DNA of 64,000 bases from Alphaproteobacteria bacterium. GTDB taxonomy: Bacteria > Pseudomonadota > Alphaproteobacteria > Oceanibaculales > Oceanibaculaceae. Location of the stretch: contig JAHJHR010000017.1 of the NCBI GenBank assembly GCA_018823745.1, forward strand, positions 1 through 64,000, in the 5' to 3' direction. Position numbers and translations under genes: made by a program. This document shows, in pieces, positions 1 to 7,837 of the stretch (its first letter is position 1; every line of letters starts with the position of its first letter). The notes under the pieces were generated by a model, which did not search any database, was not told where the DNA came from, and worked only from the letters and a program-made list of their open reading frames with translations.

Positions 1-195
1 CTTGATATAAGTGTAGGCGCTGAACGCGGTGACAATTGCACCCACGACGAACGAGATCGGGAAGAGCGGTCCGGCCAATTGCGCGAACTGTCCGGTGAGC
101 GCGAAAATCCCCGCACCAATCATGACGCCGGTGCCCATAGCCACCGCTCCGGAAAGGCCGATGCTCCCTTTCTGATATTCTTCGGTCATCAGCAT
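1..195 (-). CDS. APC-superfamily amino acid permease, N-terminal part (runs off window)
   Basis: Reading the minus strand from an ATG at 195 gives about 65 residues with no stop: a short polar N-terminus, then a helix containing GTGVMIGAGIFALTG and a second hydrophobic segment. The G-x-G-V-M-I-G-A-G-I-F pattern is the TM1 substrate-binding signature of the amino acid-polyamine-organocation family. The protein would be an inner-membrane amino acid or polyamine carrier; the substrate cannot be told. An alternative ATG lies two codons in. An AGGGAAAG ribosome-binding site precedes the start. It follows the cytochrome c gene on the same strand after about 128 bp and could be separately transcribed. 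The rest of the gene is outside the window. Confidence 0.8.
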   Translation of the reverse strand, partial: MLMTEEYQKGSIGLSGAVAMGTGVMIGAGIFALTGQFAQLAGPLFPISFVVGAIVTAFSAYTYIK

Positions 196-323
196 TCTTT
201 CCCTGGTTTCTTTTGAAACTTCACGACATCACATAACCCCGCCGCTGCGGTTTTGTTTCGCCGGAATATCGCTGCGCGTGATGATGCGTGTGGCCTCTGC
301 TCTCCCTGTCTTTCAGGCCGGAA

Positions 324-794
324 TCATTTCTCGGCCTTGCGGGTGATCGATTGTTGCCGCGCCCGGATTTCCGCTGGCCAGGTGCTTTGTATATAGGCAA
401 GCGCGGCGCTGATTTCGTGGTCGGACAGTATGTCCTCAAAGGCTGGCATGTCGCTTTCATAGCCTGGTGGCGCATGGCGTTGGACGCCGTATTTGGTGAT
501 CTCGAATAATTGCCGATCCGGGTGATGCCAAGTATGGCCGCTGGCATCGTGCGGCGGGGCCGGCAGGCGGCCGTTATCCAGCCGTATCTTCCAGTCCGCC
601 TGGCCTTCGAGATTTGCGCCATGGCATGACGCACATTGGGCGGCATAGACATTCTGGCCCAGCGCGACGAGTTCACGGTTTGCCGGATCGATGGAGTCGC
701 CAGCCGTCCCCTCCTGCACCTGCAGGAGAAAGAAGGTCGCTATAGCCCCGGCCAATAAGGCGGGAACGGCAAGCCAGTAGGCGCGAATTCGCAT
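324..794 (-). CDS. Secreted/membrane-anchored class I cytochrome c
   Basis: 156 residues. An N-terminal hydrophobic segment (about residues 5-25) acts as signal or anchor, followed by a single CASCH haem-binding motif near residue 53 and a methionine-containing C-terminal half (SDMPAF) that could supply the axial ligand. It is a periplasmic mono-haem cytochrome c. It lies 8 bp downstream of the CopZ-like gene and probably shares the CueR-type promoter at 1030-1060, so it is likely copper-induced. A role in periplasmic electron transfer linked to copper oxidation is inference only. Confidence 0.85.
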   Translation of the reverse strand: MRIRAYWLAVPALLAGAIATFFLLQVQEGTAGDSIDPANRELVALGQNVYAAQCASCHGANLEGQADWKIRLDNGRLPAPPHDASGHTWHHPDRQLFEITKYGVQRHAPPGYESDMPAFEDILSDHEISAALAYIQSTWPAEIRARQQSITRKAEK

Positions 795-802
795 ATCCGC
801 CC

Positions 803-1000
803 TTACCCGTTCGGGCGGACGGCATAGCCCGCCTTATTGATCGCTGATGCAAGGCGTTCGGGATCGCCGGACGAGACCGTGATGAGCCCGGCGGCAAGAT
901 CGATGTCAACTGACGCAGCTGGCTCCACGCTGTGCACGGCCTTGGTTACTGCCTTCACGCAATGGCCGCATGTCATGCCGTCAACCTTTAAGCTGATCAT
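803..1000 (-). CDS. copZ: CopZ-like copper chaperone (HMA domain)
   Basis: 65-residue heavy-metal-associated domain with the metal-binding motif GMTCGHC at residues 8-14, full length for a CopZ chaperone. It should bind Cu(I) through the two cysteines and hand it to export systems. A longer reading frame extends to 1060, but that extension overlaps the -10 element of the CueR-type promoter at 1030-1035, and a GGAGA site sits just before the ATG at 1000, so the short start is chosen. Co-transcribed with the cytochrome c gene downstream. No CopA-type P-ATPase is present in the window. Confidence 0.9.
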   Translation of the reverse strand: MISLKVDGMTCGHCVKAVTKAVHSVEPAASVDIDLAAGLITVSSGDPERLASAINKAGYAVRPNG

Positions 1001-1029
1001 TTTCAGTCTCCAAAAACAGTGAGACAGGG

Positions 1030-1060
1030 AAGATGGGGCTTCCTGTATTGGGAAGGTCAA
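1030..1060 (-). promoter_or_regulatory. CueR/MerR-type copper-responsive promoter for copZ-cytochrome c
   Basis: On the minus strand a -35 TTGACC (1055-1060) and a -10 CATCTT (1030-1035) are separated by 19 bp, the overlong spacing typical of MerR-family promoters. The spacer starts TTCCC and contains AGGAAG, resembling the dyad bound by CueR. A nearly identical arrangement occurs at 4731-4761 before the main copper operon. Inferred regulator: a CueR homologue encoded elsewhere. Confidence 0.75.
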
Positions 1061-1102
1061 GAGGCGCCGACATGATTTATCGACGCCTCTTCACAACCAT
1101 CC

Positions 1103-1822
1103 CTAAAAGGCGAAACGAACCCCGGCAAGCAGCGCCAGTGAGTCAGCATCCTCGCCTTCAGCGCGGGCGAAATCCGCCGTCTTGCCGAGGCTGCGGCTCC
1201 AGGAGATGCCGATATAGGGGGCGAATTTCCGCGTGATCTCGTAACGCACGCGGAATCCCAGCTCGATGTCATTCAGGCCGGAGCCGATGCCGAGTTCCTC
1301 GACCTCCTGCAGGGCGGCACTGACCTCCAGCTTGGGCTGGGCGATCAGCCGCTGCGTGATCAGGATGTCGTGTTCGGCCTCGAACCGGGCGGAGAGATCG
1401 CCCTTCTCGCTGACGAACAGGGAGGCATCCACTTCGATCACATAGGGTGCCAGCCCCTGGAACCCGAAGACGGCATAGGTCCGGGACGGATCGTCCGGCC
1501 GGAAATCGTGCCGGATACCCGCCTGGACATCCCAGAAATCGGCAACCATGCGGCTGTAGAGGAGTTGCACTTCCGCCTTCTCGACCGTGTCGTCGCGGAC
1601 ATATTCGCCCTCGGTCTTCAGATAGAGCTTCTCGACATCGCCGCCGATCCAGCCCTGGGCCTTCCACTCCACCGTGTCCTGCCCGTCGCGCCAGCCGTGC
1701 TCCAGCTGATCGACCAGCAGGCTGCCGAACAGCATGTCATGACCATCGGCAGCCATGGACGCCCCGGAAGCCGCCAGCATCAGGCCAACGCCAAGGAGGC
1801 CTCGTTCTAGTGCCTTCCTCAT
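1103..1822 (-). CDS. copB: Copper resistance protein B (outer membrane)
   Basis: 239 residues with a signal peptide (about 1-24, ending SMAA) and a beta-rich body ending in an aromatic residue (GVRFAF), as expected of the CopB outer-membrane family; phrases such as SRMVADFWDVQAGIRHD and KFAPYIGISW are family-typical. It usually works with the periplasmic multicopper oxidase CopA in copper sequestration. The Met/His-rich N-terminal stretch found in some CopB proteins is absent here. Its ATG (1820-1822) overlaps the TGA of copA (1819-1821), so the two are translationally coupled. Confidence 0.93.
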   Translation of the reverse strand: MRKALERGLLGVGLMLAASGASMAADGHDMLFGSLLVDQLEHGWRDGQDTVEWKAQGWIGGDVEKLYLKTEGEYVRDDTVEKAEVQLLYSRMVADFWDVQAGIRHDFRPDDPSRTYAVFGFQGLAPYVIEVDASLFVSEKGDLSARFEAEHDILITQRLIAQPKLEVSAALQEVEELGIGSGLNDIELGFRVRYEITRKFAPYIGISWSRSLGKTADFARAEGEDADSLALLAGVRFAF

Positions 1823-3624
1823 GCCCGGTCCTTTCCGCCAGCCTTCGCCGTCGGCTGCTCGACGATGAAGCGCGTCATCATGCCCGACGCCATATGGTAC
1901 ATGAGATGGCAGTGGAACGGCCAGTCGCCTGGCTCGTCCGCCGTCAGCAAGACCGACACTTCCTTGCCCGGCGGCACGATCACCACATGCTTCAGCGGCC
2001 GCCGCTCGCTCTCGCCATTCTCCAGCTCGACGAACATGCCGTGCAGGTGCATCGGATGGGCCATCATGGTCTCGTTCACGTAACGGATCCGCACCCGCTC
2101 GCCATGGGCCACCCGGATCGGCTCGCCCTGTTCGAACTTCCGGCCGTTCAGCGTCCAGATGTAGCGCTCCATGATGCCGGTCAGCCGGACCAGGATTTCC
2201 TGGCCGGGCTCCCGGTTATCGGCATTCCTGGCGAAGGCCTTCAGATCGGCATAGGCAAGCGCCTTCTCACCGGGCAGCGTGCCGACCTGGTCCCAACCCA
2301 CAGGCGGGGCGCCATCCGCCGGGACGGGCGCAGCCATGGCATGACCGGCAGGAGTACCGTGAGCACCATGCCCTGAGCTGCCCTGCATCGGCATGGCATG
2401 GTTCATCGTCCCATGCGACATGCTCGCGTGACCGGCATGCCCGCCGCCGGACGGGCCATGATTCATCGCCCCATGGCCCATCGTCCCGTGATCCATGCCC
2501 ATGGCGCCGTGATTCATGTCCGACATGGCCAGGATGGCGCGCGGCCGCAGCGGTGGTATTTCCGCCTCCATGCCGGGACGGGGCGCCAGGGTCGCCCGCG
2601 CATAGCCGGACCGGTCAATCGGCTCCGCCATGATGGTGAAGGCGCGATCCTCCTGCGGGCGGACGATCACGTCATAGGTCTCACCGACACCGAAACGGAA
2701 CTCATGCGCCTGAACCGGCACCACGAACTGTCCGTCGGCGGCGATCACCGTCATTGGCAGGTCCGGGATGCGGACATCAAAGAAGCTCATGGCGGAAGCG
2801 TTGATGAAGCGCAGCCTGATCCGCTCGCCCGGCTCGAACAGGCCGGTCCAGTTGTCCTCAGGGCCGCGGCCATTCACCAGGAAGGCATAGCCGGTGACAT
2901 CGGCCAGATCGGTCGGGTCCATCCGCATATCGCCCCATTCCAGCCGGTCCTGAAGGGCGGCGTTGAAGCCGTCCCTCTCCGCCTGCCGGAAGAAGTCGAT
3001 CAGCGTGCGCTTGCCGTAATTGTAATAGCCTTCCTGGCTCTTCAGATTACGCAGGACCGTCATCGGGTTCTGCTGTGTATGGTCCGACAGCACAACGACG
3101 TAATCGCGGTCATAGCGCACAGGTTCGCGGCCTGCCGGCTCGATCACGATGGCGCCGTACATGCCCTGCTGTTCCTGCAGGCCGGAATGGCTGTGATACC
3201 AGTAGGTGCCCGCCTGGCGCAGCCGGAAGCGGTAGGTGTAGGTCTCGCCCGGCCCTATCGCCTCATAGCCGTTGAAGCCCGGCGCGCCGTCCATGACGCC
3301 CTGGATCAGCAGCCCGTGCCAGTGGATGGAGGTTGGCTCGGACAGGCGATTTGTCACCTGGACAACCACCTCATCGCCCTCGCGCCAGCGCAGGGTCGGG
3401 GCGGGAACCGAATCGCCGATGGCGATGGCGTCGCTCTCGACGCCATCCACGACAATCCGCTTCGCCTCCACGGTGAGCTGCAGTTCCTTGTCCGCTGAAG
3501 CAAAGCTGCGACGGCCCGGATAGAGCGAAACGGTGCCGGCCAGGCCGGCGGCGGCTGTCAGTTTCATCACCCCTCGCCGGCTGATCGGACGCCGGCTGAT
3601 CGGAGGAAAAGTATTTGCGTTCAT
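1819..3624 (-). CDS. copA: Copper-resistance multicopper oxidase CopA (Tat-exported)
   Basis: 601 residues. The N-terminus carries a twin-arginine signal (ISRRGVMKL). Multicopper-oxidase copper ligands are visible in order: HWHG, then YWYHSHSG, then C-terminal HPMHLHG and the T1-site HCHLMYHMASGM. A Met/His-rich insert (repeats like NHGAMGMDHG, roughly residues 370-425) is the usual CopA Cu-binding region. It oxidises or sequesters Cu(I) in the periplasm. The start at 3624 has a strong GAGGAGG site 6 bp upstream; a longer frame to 3672 lacks support because it enters the cupredoxin gene. Third gene of the operon driven from 4731-4761. Confidence 0.96.
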   Translation of the reverse strand: MNANTFPPISRRPISRRGVMKLTAAAGLAGTVSLYPGRRSFASADKELQLTVEAKRIVVDGVESDAIAIGDSVPAPTLRWREGDEVVVQVTNRLSEPTSIHWHGLLIQGVMDGAPGFNGYEAIGPGETYTYRFRLRQAGTYWYHSHSGLQEQQGMYGAIVIEPAGREPVRYDRDYVVVLSDHTQQNPMTVLRNLKSQEGYYNYGKRTLIDFFRQAERDGFNAALQDRLEWGDMRMDPTDLADVTGYAFLVNGRGPEDNWTGLFEPGERIRLRFINASAMSFFDVRIPDLPMTVIAADGQFVVPVQAHEFRFGVGETYDVIVRPQEDRAFTIMAEPIDRSGYARATLAPRPGMEAEIPPLRPRAILAMSDMNHGAMGMDHGTMGHGAMNHGPSGGGHAGHASMSHGTMNHAMPMQGSSGHGAHGTPAGHAMAAPVPADGAPPVGWDQVGTLPGEKALAYADLKAFARNADNREPGQEILVRLTGIMERYIWTLNGRKFEQGEPIRVAHGERVRIRYVNETMMAHPMHLHGMFVELENGESERRPLKHVVIVPPGKEVSVLLTADEPGDWPFHCHLMYHMASGMMTRFIVEQPTAKAGGKDRA

Positions 3625-3634
3625 GCCTTCCTCC

Positions 3635-4213
3635 TCACTTCCGGCCCGCACCGGCACGGAACTGGACGCCACCGACCATGCCGGTCTCGTAATGGCCGGG
3701 AATGTTGCAGGCGAATTCCAGCGTGCCCGTGGACGGGAACTTCCAGATCAGCTCGCCCGACTGGCCCGGCTCCAGCAGCACGCTGTTCGGGTCGTCATGC
3801 TTCATCGAATGCGACATGCCCATCTTCGCGTGATCCATCTTCATCATCTCGCGGTCGATGGAGGTTGGCGTGAGCATGCCGTGCTCGAACATCATCGCCA
3901 TTTCCTTCTGATGCGCGGCGTGCATCTCCGGCGTGGCGATATTGAACTCGTGCAGGAACTCCCCCTTGTTCTGGACGACGAAGCGGATGGTCTCCCCGGC
4001 GGACACCTCGATCTGTTCCGGTTCGTAGTAATTATCGCCCATCACAATGGTGACGGTACGGCTGGCCTCGGCGGCCTTGCCGGGTTCGCCGATGGCGGCA
4101 CTTCCATGGCCATGCCCGCCGGAGTGACCCGGGGCCGCCTGAAGCGGGGCATACGGAAGGAAGGCGGACGCCATCAGCGCCGCGGCGAATGCGGTTGTCT
4201 TGAAGCCAATCAT
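3635..4213 (-). CDS. Periplasmic cupredoxin-like copper protein
   Basis: 192 residues with a Sec signal peptide (about 1-26), a His-rich linker (HSGGHGHG), then a plastocyanin-like fold. The type-1 copper ligands are visible as H in FLHEFNI and the loop FACNIPGHYETGM (Cys, His, Met). A Met/His-rich insert (about residues 100-150) resembles other copper-tolerance cupredoxins. It lies 10 bp upstream of copA and is expected to bind or shuttle copper in the periplasm. Start 4213 is chosen because the signal peptide begins there; the frame could extend to 4261 without support. Confidence 0.88.
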   Translation of the reverse strand: MIGFKTTAFAAALMASAFLPYAPLQAAPGHSGGHGHGSAAIGEPGKAAEASRTVTIVMGDNYYEPEQIEVSAGETIRFVVQNKGEFLHEFNIATPEMHAAHQKEMAMMFEHGMLTPTSIDREMMKMDHAKMGMSHSMKHDDPNSVLLEPGQSGELIWKFPSTGTLEFACNIPGHYETGMVGGVQFRAGAGRK

Positions 4214-4257
4214 GAAGATTTCCTCTGAACACTTGTCTTGAACGGCATGCCTTGAAC

Positions 4258-4277
4258 GCACCTCATCATTGAGGTGC
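4258..4277. repeat. Inverted repeat between copper-operon genes
   Basis: GCACCTC (4258-4264) and GAGGTGC (4271-4277) form a perfect 7-bp stem with a 6-nt loop, between the small His/Cys gene and the cupredoxin gene. There is no T-run, so it is more likely an mRNA processing or stabilising hairpin than a terminator. Confidence 0.45.
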
Positions 4278-4300
4278 AGGACATGCGGATGCGTCGGGAG

Positions 4301-4642
4301 TCAGGACCGGTGTTTGGGAGGAATCAGTGGCGGGTCGGCGCGACAGCCGGACGGGTCAGGCAGGCGGGCAATCGCTATGCGGTCGAAACGCTCAGAGGGT
4401 AATGCCTGCGCAGCCATCGCCACGATCGCCGGGACGCAATGCGCAGAACAGATCGTGTGATCGAGGCTGGCATCGCCCTGATCGTCACCCGCAGGCGCGC
4501 CTCCATGCTCATGCCCGACCTGTACAGGGGCATGACCATGATCAGCGGCAGCAAGCGCCTGTGCTTCGCCTGCTGGGCCGAACGCTGCCGCCAGCAACCG
4601 GCCATCCGCGTTGAACCAGAGGCTCAACACAGCGATCAGCAC
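4301..4642 (-). CDS. Small exported His/Cys protein of the copper operon (uncharacterised)
   Basis: 113 residues from a GTG at 4642. The N-terminus is a hydrophobic export segment; the middle is His-rich (DHGHAPVQVGHEHGG) and holds a HTICSAHC cluster that could bind metal. It resembles the small DUF2946-like proteins found in copper operons, but I cannot assign a family firmly. The GTG has no nearby ribosome-binding site; a perfect AGGAGG lies at 4675-4680, 5 nt before an in-frame ATT (4667-4669), so translation may start there and add a basic MRWRRNLAI-type N-terminus. It is first in the CueR-controlled operon. Confidence 0.65.
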   Translation of the reverse strand: MLIAVLSLWFNADGRLLAAAFGPAGEAQALAAADHGHAPVQVGHEHGGAPAGDDQGDASLDHTICSAHCVPAIVAMAAQALPSERFDRIAIARLPDPSGCRADPPLIPPKHRS

Positions 4643-4730
4643 GATTGCAAGGTTTCGGCGCCAGCGAATTATAGCCTCCTGCGTCTTTTACGATGTGCCT
4701 GTCAGGGTGTCTTTCCGGCCATCAGATGCA

Positions 4731-4761
4731 GAGATAGGGGTTCCTGCAAGGGGAAGGTCAA
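4731..4761 (-). promoter_or_regulatory. CueR-type promoter of the main copper operon
   Basis: On the minus strand: -35 TTGACC (4756-4761), 19-bp spacer TTCCCCTTGCAGGAACCCC, -10 TATCTC (4731-4736). The spacer closely matches the CueR operator of enterobacterial copA promoters, and 19-bp spacing is the hallmark of MerR-family activation by DNA distortion. It would drive the small His/Cys gene, the cupredoxin, copA and copB. Confidence 0.82.
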
Positions 4762-4828
4762 GCCCTGTCGCCACAATCAGCAGAGCTAACAAATGGCAAT
4801 TGCCGTTCAGCGCTAAGGCTATCCATAC

Positions 4829-5299
4829 CTAACGGCTTTGCTGCGCCTGGGCCAGCAGGGCGTCCCAGTCATCTGGAGGGCGCCCGGATTCAAGCATCTT
4901 TCGGAATACGCGATACGCGTCGGCATCGCTTTCGTAGGCACGCTTTGTGTCTTCGTCGTTGACCCAAGCGAGCACGATTACCTTGCTCGCGGCATGGTAA
5001 CGAAAGAACAATCGGTACTGCTGGAAGAACTTGGCTCGAAACCAGTGCCTGTGCGCATCGCCCAGGGTGTTACCTTGGCGGTATTCCGGGCGCGTCGGAT
5101 CCTGCGGAATCACATCGAAGGCCAGCTTTGTGATTGCCGCGAGTCTTTTGCTGGCATTCTTCTTTGCGTATCCTGCCGGATCCTTTTCTGTCAGCATGCT
5201 GACCTTCTGGGCCAGAGCCTCGATCTGCGCAAGGAACAGCGGATGCGCGAAGACTGCCCAGCCGTGAATGACCAAGGGGCCAGTTTCGCCCGTGCTCAT
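4829..5299 (-). CDS. yhaV: YhaV-family mRNA interferase toxin
   Basis: 156 residues, the usual YhaV length. Family-typical stretches include HGWAVFAHPLFLAQIEAL at the N-terminus, RQGNTLGDAHRHWFRAKF and QYRLFFRYH in the middle, and WVNDEDTKRAYES near the C-terminus. YhaV is a RelE-fold ribonuclease neutralised by PrlF. Its ATG overlaps the antitoxin stop by 4 bp (5296-5299), so toxin synthesis depends on antitoxin translation. No frameshift or truncation is seen. Confidence 0.92.
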   Translation of the reverse strand: MSTGETGPLVIHGWAVFAHPLFLAQIEALAQKVSMLTEKDPAGYAKKNASKRLAAITKLAFDVIPQDPTRPEYRQGNTLGDAHRHWFRAKFFQQYRLFFRYHAASKVIVLAWVNDEDTKRAYESDADAYRVFRKMLESGRPPDDWDALLAQAQQSR

Positions 5300-5625
5300 T
5301 CATCCTCAGCCGACAGCGGGGCATCTAGATCGATCTCAATGCCGTCGGCCAGCGATTGGACGCGACGCACGAAGCCAGCGTCGATGCTCTGCACGCGTTC
5401 CGGATGGCTAGCAATATCGCGGGCCACAAAACTCAGAAAATGACCAATCAAAGGGTCTTCTCCTTCTCCGGCCTCGGCGCGCGTCAGAACGACCTCTCCA
5501 TCCGGGCGAATGGTATAGTGGATCTTGTCGCGCTTGCTCAACCGAAGAGCCCGACGGATGGCTTCCGGTACCGTGGTTTGATACCGATCCGTCAGGGTGG
5601 ATTCGACTTCGAGAATATCGGGCAT
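5296..5625 (-). CDS. prlF: PrlF-family antitoxin
   Basis: 109 residues. An N-terminal SpoVT/AbrB swapped-hairpin domain is recognisable (STLTDRYQTTVPEAIRRAL and the KIHYTIRPDGEVVLTR strand pair); the C-terminal half (about 55-109) would wrap the toxin. PrlF antitoxins bind their own promoter; two perfect palindromes lie directly upstream. The start has a CCGGAGC site about 6 nt before the ATG. Confidence 0.92.
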   Translation of the reverse strand: MPDILEVESTLTDRYQTTVPEAIRRALRLSKRDKIHYTIRPDGEVVLTRAEAGEGEDPLIGHFLSFVARDIASHPERVQSIDAGFVRRVQSLADGIEIDLDAPLSAEDE

Positions 5626-5660
5626 GGCTGCGCTCCGGATTATGAGTACAACCCATAATG

Positions 5661-5698
5661 TAATGCGATCGCATTACCCGGTCAATGCGATCGCATTG
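5661..5698. promoter_or_regulatory. Twin palindromic operators over the prlF-yhaV promoter
   Basis: Two perfect 16-bp palindromes, TAATGCGATCGCATTA (5661-5676) and CAATGCGATCGCATTG (5683-5698), share the core AATGCGATCGCATT and are centred 22 bp apart (two helical turns). On the minus strand a promoter TTGACC (5680-5685), 17-bp spacer, TACATT (5657-5662) is interleaved with them: one palindrome fills the spacer, the other abuts the -35. This is the layout expected for cooperative autorepression by PrlF-YhaV. Confidence 0.8.
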
Positions 5699-5790
5699 TC
5701 GCTCGTCGCTGACCCCAGACCCGGAAGTGCACAAAGCTCGATGAAACGCGATTCAGTCGCCACAGAGAGGCGAAAATGATGACCTTCATT

Positions 5791-5834
5791 CTTCCCACAA
5801 TGGTTCCCACAACGGGCCCCACAGGGTTTTCTAA
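5791..5834. repeat. Short tandem imperfect repeats next to tRNA-Glu
   Basis: Three adjacent imperfect copies of a CCCACAA(C/T)GG-like unit (TTCCCACAATGG, TTCCCACAACGG, GCCCCACAGGG) lie in the AT-richer stretch between the toxin-antitoxin promoter and the tRNA 3' end. They resemble the clustered arm-type sites of tyrosine integrases, but no integrase gene is present in the window, so the role is inferred. Confidence 0.4.
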
Positions 5835-5863
5835 GTCATTGATTTATATGAATAATAAACGCG

Positions 5864-5939
5864 TGGCGTCCCCAAGGGGATTCGAACCCCTGTCGCCGCC
5901 GTGAAAGGGCGGTGTCCTAGGCCTCTAGACGATGGGGAC
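5864..5939 (-). tRNA. tRNA-Glu (anticodon TTC), CCA encoded
   Basis: The minus strand folds into a cloverleaf: acceptor GTCCCCA (5933-5939) pairs with TGGGGAC (5868-5874), discriminator G, encoded CCA (5864-5866); anticodon loop CTTTCAC (5901-5907) with TTC at 5903-5905; T-arm AGGGGTTCGAATCCCCT. The 3' end faces the copper/toxin-antitoxin block. Confidence 0.97.
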
Positions 5940-6015
5940 GTCGGGGAGGCGTCGTGCGGTGTGGAACATACTGTCTCAGGCTGGAAAATCAAGGCAGAAC
6001 CGGCGGGAATCTTCT

Positions 6016-7827
6016 TTAAAGTGCAATCGCCGCGTCATCGATCAGAAGCTGGACTTTTTCCGCCCCCTGCCAGCGGTCGATCCGCAGGTGGCCGGCGATA
6101 TGCAAGGGCGTGGAGCGGGCCTGCAGCAGCCCGGTGCCGAGCGGCGTTTCCAGCGCCCGGAAGGCAATCGCCTTCAGCCGGCGGCCATCGCTATCGGCGA
6201 TCTGGCAGCGCACGTGACTGTCGCCGACGACATCGGCTGCGACAATCCGCGCGGCCGGGAAGACGAAGCGCGGTTCCGGATTGCCGACGCCAAACGGACC
6301 GACCCGCCCCAGTACTTCCAGCAGGTCGAGCGTCGCCCCGCCCGGGCGCAGCGCCCCATCGATGGACAGCACGGGCACCGCCTGCCCGCCGCCCTGCAGC
6401 CAGGAGGCTGCCCGTTCCGACAGGAAATCCCGGAAGGCCGCCAGCTTGCCGCGCTCGACAGTGAAGCCGGCCGCCATGGCATGGCCGCCACCATTGATCA
6501 GCAGCCCGGCCTGATGGGCGGCAATCACCGCCGGCCCCAAAGCAAAACCGGCGATTGACCGGCCGGAGCCCTTGCCGATGCCGTTCTCGTCAAAGGCAAT
6601 CACCAAGGCCGGGCGATGGAAGCGTTCCTTCAGGCGACCGGCAACGATGCCAATGACGCCGGGATGCCAGCCCTCGCCCACGGCCACCAGCAGCGGGCCA
6701 TCGGCATGCGCCTCAACCTGGGTCATGGCTTCATCCTGCACGCCCTGCTCGATCTGCTTGCGCTCGGCATTGAAGCCGTCGAGTTCCTGCGCCAGGGCGG
6801 CCGCCTCCTGCGCATCCTGGGTGGACAGGAGGCGCGTGCCGAGATCGGCGCGCCCGACCCGGCCGCCGGCATTCACCCGTGGCCCCAGCAGGAAGCCCAG
6901 ATGATAGGCGGTCGGTGCCTCGTCCATGCGCGCCACATCGGCCAGGGCCGCCATGCCGATATTGCGGCGCTGGCCCATCACCTTCAGCCCCTGCGCCACC
7001 AGGCAGCGATTGAGCCCGGTCAGCGGCACCACGTCGCACACCGTGCCCAGCGCCACCAGGTCGAGCCATTGCAGCAGATCCGGCTCCGGCTGCTGCTTGT
7101 ACCAGCCGGCCTGGCGCAGCGCCCGGTTCACGGCCACGACCAGCAGGAAAGCCACGCCCACCGCCGCCAGTGCGCCATGCGGGCTGTCATCATCCAGCCG
7201 GTTCGGATTCACCACGGCGACGGCGCGCGGCAGCGTGGGTTCAGCGACATGATGGTCGATGACGACCATTTCCAGCCCGGCCTCACTGGCGGTTTCCAGC
7301 GCGGCGAAGGCAGTGATGCCGCAATCGACAGTGATGCAGATCGCGGCGCCGTCGCGCTTCAGCCCGAGCAGGGCCGGCGCGTTCGGGCCATAGCCCTCGG
7401 TCATGCGGTCGGGGATATAGACACGGGGCTTGCCGCCCACCGCTTCCAGGAAACGACGCAACAAGGCCGTGGAGGTGGCACCATCGACATCGTAATCGCC
7501 GAAAATGGCGATGATTTCTCCGCTCGTCACCGCCCGGGCGATGCGGGTGGCGGCGGCATCCATGTCCTTCAGATGGCTGGGATCGGGCAAGGCCGCGCGC
7601 AGCGTCGGAGTCAGGAAGCCCTCGGCCTCCTCCAACCCGATGCCGCGGGCGGCCAGCACCCGGCCCAGGATTTCCGGCAGGCCGAGACGCTGCGAGAGCG
7701 CCAGTCCCACCCGCTCCGCCTCGGCGCCTGATGCCGCACTGCCCTGCCCCCGGCTGATCCAGCGGCGGCCGGTCAGCGACCGCTCGACATCCAGGAAGGC
7801 AGAGGCGTCAGCGGAATCCCGGGTCAT
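6016..7827 (-). CDS. recJ: Single-stranded-DNA-specific exonuclease RecJ
   Basis: 603 residues. DHH-family motifs are visible: GDYDVDG at about 110-116, the VDCGIT block near 168, and DHH at 191-193, followed by the DHHA1 domain with GGGHAMAAG near residue 455 and a C-terminal OB-fold region. RecJ digests single-stranded DNA 5' to 3' in recombination and mismatch repair. The start at 7827 lies 10 bp after the glpX stop; a longer frame to 7875 would overlap glpX by 38 bp and its extra residues are not family-like. Last gene of hom-glpX-recJ. Confidence 0.96.
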   Translation of the reverse strand: MTRDSADASAFLDVERSLTGRRWISRGQGSAASGAEAERVGLALSQRLGLPEILGRVLAARGIGLEEAEGFLTPTLRAALPDPSHLKDMDAAATRIARAVTSGEIIAIFGDYDVDGATSTALLRRFLEAVGGKPRVYIPDRMTEGYGPNAPALLGLKRDGAAICITVDCGITAFAALETASEAGLEMVVIDHHVAEPTLPRAVAVVNPNRLDDDSPHGALAAVGVAFLLVVAVNRALRQAGWYKQQPEPDLLQWLDLVALGTVCDVVPLTGLNRCLVAQGLKVMGQRRNIGMAALADVARMDEAPTAYHLGFLLGPRVNAGGRVGRADLGTRLLSTQDAQEAAALAQELDGFNAERKQIEQGVQDEAMTQVEAHADGPLLVAVGEGWHPGVIGIVAGRLKERFHRPALVIAFDENGIGKGSGRSIAGFALGPAVIAAHQAGLLINGGGHAMAAGFTVERGKLAAFRDFLSERAASWLQGGGQAVPVLSIDGALRPGGATLDLLEVLGRVGPFGVGNPEPRFVFPAARIVAADVVGDSHVRCQIADSDGRRLKAIAFRALETPLGTGLLQARSTPLHIAGHLRIDRWQGAEKVQLLIDDAAIAL

Positions 7828-7837
7828 GCGAGACGGG

